34,786 nt of DNA from Actinomycetes bacterium (GTDB lineage Bacteria; Actinomycetota; Thermoleophilia; Gaiellales; Gaiellaceae). The DNA is taken from NCBI GenBank assembly GCA_025358355.1, contig JANYJX010000054.1, positions 1 to 34,786 of the forward strand, in the 5' to 3' direction. The translations under genes were made by a program, and so were the position numbers. Shown one piece after another: positions 32,186 through 34,786 of this stretch. Within the stretch, counting starts at the first letter, position 1. Every line of letters begins with the position of its first letter. The notes under the pieces were generated by a model. The model had not been told where the DNA came from. It did no database searches and worked only from the letters and a program-made list of their open reading frames with translations.

Positions 32186-33243
32186 ACATCTTCCAGCGAG
32201 AGTTGCTGGAAGTCCGACAACCCGGAGACGCCGACGCCGACGAGCCGCAGCGACCCGGGCCGGTCGCGTAGTCCTCGGTCGAGCAGGCCGCAGGCAAGGT
32301 CGCCGATCTGGGTCGCGTCGTCGATCGGCGCAGCGAGTGTCGTCGAGCGGGAGCGGATCGAAAAGTCGGCGTAGCGGAGCTTTGCGGTGACTGTTCGCGC
32401 GGAGAGCTTCGAGCGGACGAGGTGGCCGCCGACCTCGTCCGCCATCCGCCGGACTTCGGCGTGCAGCGCGGCGCGATCGGAGAGATTGCGCTCGAAGGTC
32501 TCCTCGACCGAGATCGACACGCGCTCGGTGTCGAGCTCCAGGTCGCGCGGGTCGATGCCGAGCGCCCGGTCGCGGAGTAGACGTCCGACCTGGCCCGGGA
32601 GAACCGCGCGCAGCTCCAGGTCGGTGAGCGCCGCGAGCGACCCCACCGTCGCGATGCCCGCCGCCGCGAGCCGCTCCTCGGCCTTCGGGCCAACGCCAGG
32701 CAGCGCGCGCACCGGCAACGGCGCCAGGAAGCGCGCCTCGGTTCCGGGTCGTACGACGGTGATCCCGCCGGGCTTGCGGCGCTCTGAAGCGACTTTGCAG
32801 ACGACCTTCGAGGTCGAGACGCCGAGCGCGCAGGTCAGGCTCGTGCGCGCGCGCACCGCGGTTTGGACAGCCTCGGCGATCGTCCGTGCGCGGGTGAACT
32901 CGTCGATCACCGAGCCGAGATCGAGATAGCCCTCGTCGAGTCCGGTGCGCTCGAACCGCGGCACGACCTCGCCGATCGCCGCCCACACCTCCTGCGAGTA
33001 CTGCCGATAGAGCATGTGTCGCGGCCGGACGAAGACGACGTCCGGGCAGCGGCGCAGCGCCTCGGCTGAGCTCATCGCCGATCGGATCCCGAAGCGGCGC
33101 GCGACATAGTTCGCCGTCGCTACGACGCCGCGGCCATGCGGATCTCCGCCGACGACGAGCGGCCGCGAGCGAAGCGTCGGATTCTCGAGCTCCTCAACGG
33201 CGGCGTAGAACGCGTCGAGGTCGAGGTGGGCGAGGATAGGCAT
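32182..33243 (-). CDS. dinB: DNA polymerase IV (Y-family translesion polymerase)
   Basis: This 353-residue Y-family polymerase copies damaged or misaligned templates. The palm residues are in HLDLDAFYAAVE (~6-17) and LDEGYLDL (~105-112). GVSTSKVVCKVASERRKPGG follows. The thumb HhH motif is LPGVGPKAEERLAAAGI (~180-196), and the little finger (~240-345) contains SVEETFERNL. The C-terminus QQLSLEDV resembles a sliding-clamp-binding motif. Start choice: GTG 33249 would add two residues, but TAGCCT (33256-33251) lies 7 nt before ATG 33243 and only 1 nt before that GTG, so ATG 33243 is preferred. No LexA box is evident in the short upstream region. It is convergent with the liv run, overlapping by four bases. 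Confidence 0.95.
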   Translation of the reverse strand: MPILAHLDLDAFYAAVEELENPTLRSRPLVVGGDPHGRGVVATANYVARRFGIRSAMSSAEALRRCPDVVFVRPRHMLYRQYSQEVWAAIGEVVPRFERTGLDEGYLDLGSVIDEFTRARTIAEAVQTAVRARTSLTCALGVSTSKVVCKVASERRKPGGITVVRPGTEARFLAPLPVRALPGVGPKAEERLAAAGIATVGSLAALTDLELRAVLPGQVGRLLRDRALGIDPRDLELDTERVSISVEETFERNLSDRAALHAEVRRMADEVGGHLVRSKLSARTVTAKLRYADFSIRSRSTTLAAPIDDATQIGDLACGLLDRGLRDRPGSLRLVGVGVSGLSDFQQLSLEDV

Positions 33244-33250
33244 CTGCACA

Positions 33251-33256
33251 AGGCTA
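33251..33256 (-). promoter_or_regulatory. -10 element of dinB
   Basis: TAGCCT on the minus strand lies seven bases before ATG 33243 and decides between two candidate starts. Confidence 0.45.
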
Positions 33257-33274
33257 CGAGTTGGTGTCCCGGGC

Positions 33275-33634
33275 TTGACCTACGGCGTGAACGTGGCGAC
33301 GATCGTGGATGTGATCGTGCCCGGCACCTCTCGTGCTTTGCTACTCGTTGCGACGGTTGGTCTGCTCCTGGCCGGTTGCGGTGGTGGCTCGACGCGCACC
33401 TTCACGATTCCGTCGTCAGCTATGGAGCCGACGCTCCATTGCGGCAAGCCTGCACCGGGGTGCGAGGGCAGTGCGGATGACAAGGTAGTCGTCGAATCCG
33501 GGAGCGGAAACCTGGCGAGAGGCGACATGGTCGTCTTCAAGGCGCCGCCACAAGCCACGGTGAAGTGCGGGGTCGGCGGCACCTACATCAAGCGCATCAT
33601 CGGCAAGGTTACGAAGATCATCCATGCGGAATAG
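33275..33634 (+). CDS. S26 signal peptidase I-like lipoprotein with Ser-to-Ala at the active site, truncated
   Basis: This 119-residue protein has a lipoprotein signal (ALLLVATVGLLLAGC, lipobox LAGC) and then the opening part of a signal peptidase I domain: TFTIPSSAMEPTLHC, NLARGDMVVFKAPP and GGTYIKRIIG. The general-base lysine of YIKRIIG is kept. The nucleophile position (PSxSMxPT, Ser before Met) is Ala, codon GCT, one base from Ser TCT. The domain then stops at an amber codon shortly after KRIIG, where SPases normally continue LPGD. It should therefore be catalytically dead: a degenerate gene or a ligand-binding relic. The start is uncertain (TTG 33275; GTG 33287, 33293 or 33308). The TAG at 33632-33634 is in the same frame as the next gene. 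Confidence 0.6.
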   Translation: MTYGVNVATIVDVIVPGTSRALLLVATVGLLLAGCGGGSTRTFTIPSSAMEPTLHCGKPAPGCEGSADDKVVVESGSGNLARGDMVVFKAPPQATVKCGVGGTYIKRIIGKVTKIIHAE

Positions 33635-33655
33635 CCCAAGCCTGAGGCGCAGCGG

Positions 33656-34765
33656 GTGATCTCAGGCCCGCCGCCTCCGGCGATTGTGCAGCCGGCTGCG
33701 TACGAGGTTTCGTATGGACTCGTCTCCGGGTGGGTCGCCCAGGGCACTCGGCGGATCGTGGTTCGGGCTGGCTCGCGGGAGGTCGCCAACAAGCGAGTTG
33801 TCGGTCGTCACTTCACGCTGCGCGTGGATCTGCCGCCGCGTGAGCTCACGCTCTCGGTCACCGCGGTCGGACCGAGCGGGCACCGTGCGACGAGCCGTGT
33901 CGAGCACGTCGTCGGCCTCCCTCAAGCCGCGTCGCCAGCAGCGCACGCCCCGCACCAGGATGTCGTGCTCGTACGCCGGATTCGCCAGCTCGTTGCCGGC
34001 TACGGCGGCACGTGCGCGGTTTACGTCGAGAACCTCGCCGACGGCAGCGGCGCCGCCTGGAACGCTCGGGCGCGATTCCCCGCCGCGTCGACGCTGAAGC
34101 TCGCGATCGCCGTCACCGCGCTCGCCGACGGCGAGACGGCCGGCCCCGGCACGCTGACCGACTCGCTGCTGCGGCGGATGATCGAGGACTCCGACAACGA
34201 CGCGGCCGACGAGCTCGAGATCCACGTCGCAGGCTCGACCTCGGCGGGCGGGCATCGTGTCGATGCGCTGATGCAGGAGCTCGGCCTCGACGACACGCTG
34301 ATGTACGGGGGCTACGAGCGCGACCTCTCATCTGCAAGCGGTGATCCGATCTCGCTGCGCGTCGACGACCAGCCGAGCTTCGCGCGCGGCAAGTACACGA
34401 GCGCGCGGGATCTCGCCGGGCTTCTCCGCGCCGTCTGGCTCGCCTCGCGCGGGCTCGGCCCGCTGCACGCGCGCGAGCCGTCGTTCACCGCCGGCGACGC
34501 ACGCCACCTCCTCTATCTGCTCGCGTTCGTTCGCGATCGAGGCAAGCTCGATCGCGAGATTGGCCGCGCCCCGGAAATCCAAGTGCTGCACAAGGCCGGC
34601 TGGATCAACACAGTTCGCCACGACAACGGCCTCGTCTTCTGGCGCGGCGGCGTGTTCCTCGCAACCGTGATGACGTATCGCGCAGGTGGCGTCGGCAGCG
34701 CCTCGGACATCCTCGCGGGCCGCGTTGCAAGCGCGGCGCTCGCCCGATTCCGCCGCTCGACTTAG
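33656..34765 (+). CDS. Class A beta-lactamase-like serine hydrolase with N-terminal beta domain
   Basis: This 369-residue protein has a small beta-rich region (~10-90; GLVSGWVAQGTRRIVVRAG, FTLRVDLPPRELTLSVTAV) of Ig-like appearance, then a penicillin-recognising serine-hydrolase fold. Active-site motifs are S145-T-L-K148 (SxxK), S179-D-N181 (SDN) and K313-A-G (the KTG equivalent). The omega-loop Glu of true class A enzymes is not obvious. Such proteins include beta-lactamases and cell-wall D,D-peptidases; resistance cannot be claimed. The family normally acts outside the membrane, yet no signal peptide follows the GTG at 33656. The frame is open upstream to the amber stop of the preceding lipoprotein, so the two could once have been one exported protein, or the true start may be missed. 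Confidence 0.75.
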   Translation: MISGPPPPAIVQPAAYEVSYGLVSGWVAQGTRRIVVRAGSREVANKRVVGRHFTLRVDLPPRELTLSVTAVGPSGHRATSRVEHVVGLPQAASPAAHAPHQDVVLVRRIRQLVAGYGGTCAVYVENLADGSGAAWNARARFPAASTLKLAIAVTALADGETAGPGTLTDSLLRRMIEDSDNDAADELEIHVAGSTSAGGHRVDALMQELGLDDTLMYGGYERDLSSASGDPISLRVDDQPSFARGKYTSARDLAGLLRAVWLASRGLGPLHAREPSFTAGDARHLLYLLAFVRDRGKLDREIGRAPEIQVLHKAGWINTVRHDNGLVFWRGGVFLATVMTYRAGGVGSASDILAGRVASAALARFRRST

Positions 34766-34786
34766 ACCTTGCTCTGGCAGCTACGC

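Noticed and set aside
31157-32986. 609-codon minus-strand frame spanning the DDAH-like gene and part of dinB
   Set aside because: It overlaps two well-supported genes in other frames and has low-complexity Arg-rich sequence.
33656-34765. Antibiotic-resistance beta-lactamase call
   Set aside because: SxxK, SDN and a KAG triad are present, but no omega-loop Glu is obvious and the protein lacks a signal peptide; a cell-wall hydrolase or other serine hydrolase is equally likely.

Overview
This is a high-G+C, densely packed chromosomal segment that looks actinobacterial. The combination of GlgE, a corynebacterial-type GT4 GlgM/GlgA, a MarP-type CvpA-protease and many apparently leaderless genes fits Actinomycetota. 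My best guess is a Thermoleophilia-like lineage (Gaiellales or Solirubrobacterales), but that is an inference from style and cannot be proved from this window. I see no insertion sequence, phage, CRISPR array or origin.

Layout. Positions 1-3640 (minus): a membrane/FG-GAP/UnbV fusion protein followed by the 5' part of a Tat-exported intradiol dioxygenase that runs off the left edge. 3672-4978 (minus): a class I aminotransferase and, upstream of it, tRNA-Asp with its own terminator. 5073-6206 (plus): a MarP-like membrane serine protease. 6223-18311: a seven-gene alpha-glucan block, glgE-glgB-glgP (plus), malQ (minus), then glgX-glgC-glgM (plus). Together these make ADP-glucose, maltose-1-phosphate and branched glucan, and also degrade glucan. 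18308-22424: a homocysteine methyltransferase/MTHFR fusion, a 333-bp non-coding spacer with two strong hairpins, an SDR, a methyltransferase broken by two tandem in-frame UGA codons, and a SnoaL-like protein. 22692-32185 (plus): a ten-gene run with a complete branched-chain-amino-acid-type ABC importer (livKHMGF), followed with almost no gaps by a bicupin, a class V aminotransferase, an alpha/beta hydrolase, a frameshifted 2-hydroxyacid dehydrogenase and an arginine-deiminase-superfamily hydrolase. 32182-33243 (minus): DNA polymerase IV. 33275-34765 (plus): a small lipoprotein resembling signal peptidase I but lacking the catalytic Ser, followed in the same frame after an amber codon by a class A beta-lactamase-like serine hydrolase.

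Two systems stand out. The glucan block is a compact GlgC-GlgM-GlgE-GlgB pathway with its degradative enzymes and no trehalose-linked genes. The liv-plus-enzymes run looks like a dedicated uptake-and-catabolism operon for an unidentified amino-acid-like or guanidino compound. The oddest single protein is the natural UnbU-UnbV fusion, two halves known as separate proteins of enediyne cassettes, here with no polyketide synthase in view.

A recurring signal is a TANNNT hexamer 6-9 nt before the start codon of many genes (marP, malQ, glgX, glgC, the methyltransferase/MTHFR gene, SDR, methyltransferase, SnoaL, livH, dinB). It suggests widespread leaderless transcription and helps choose several starts.
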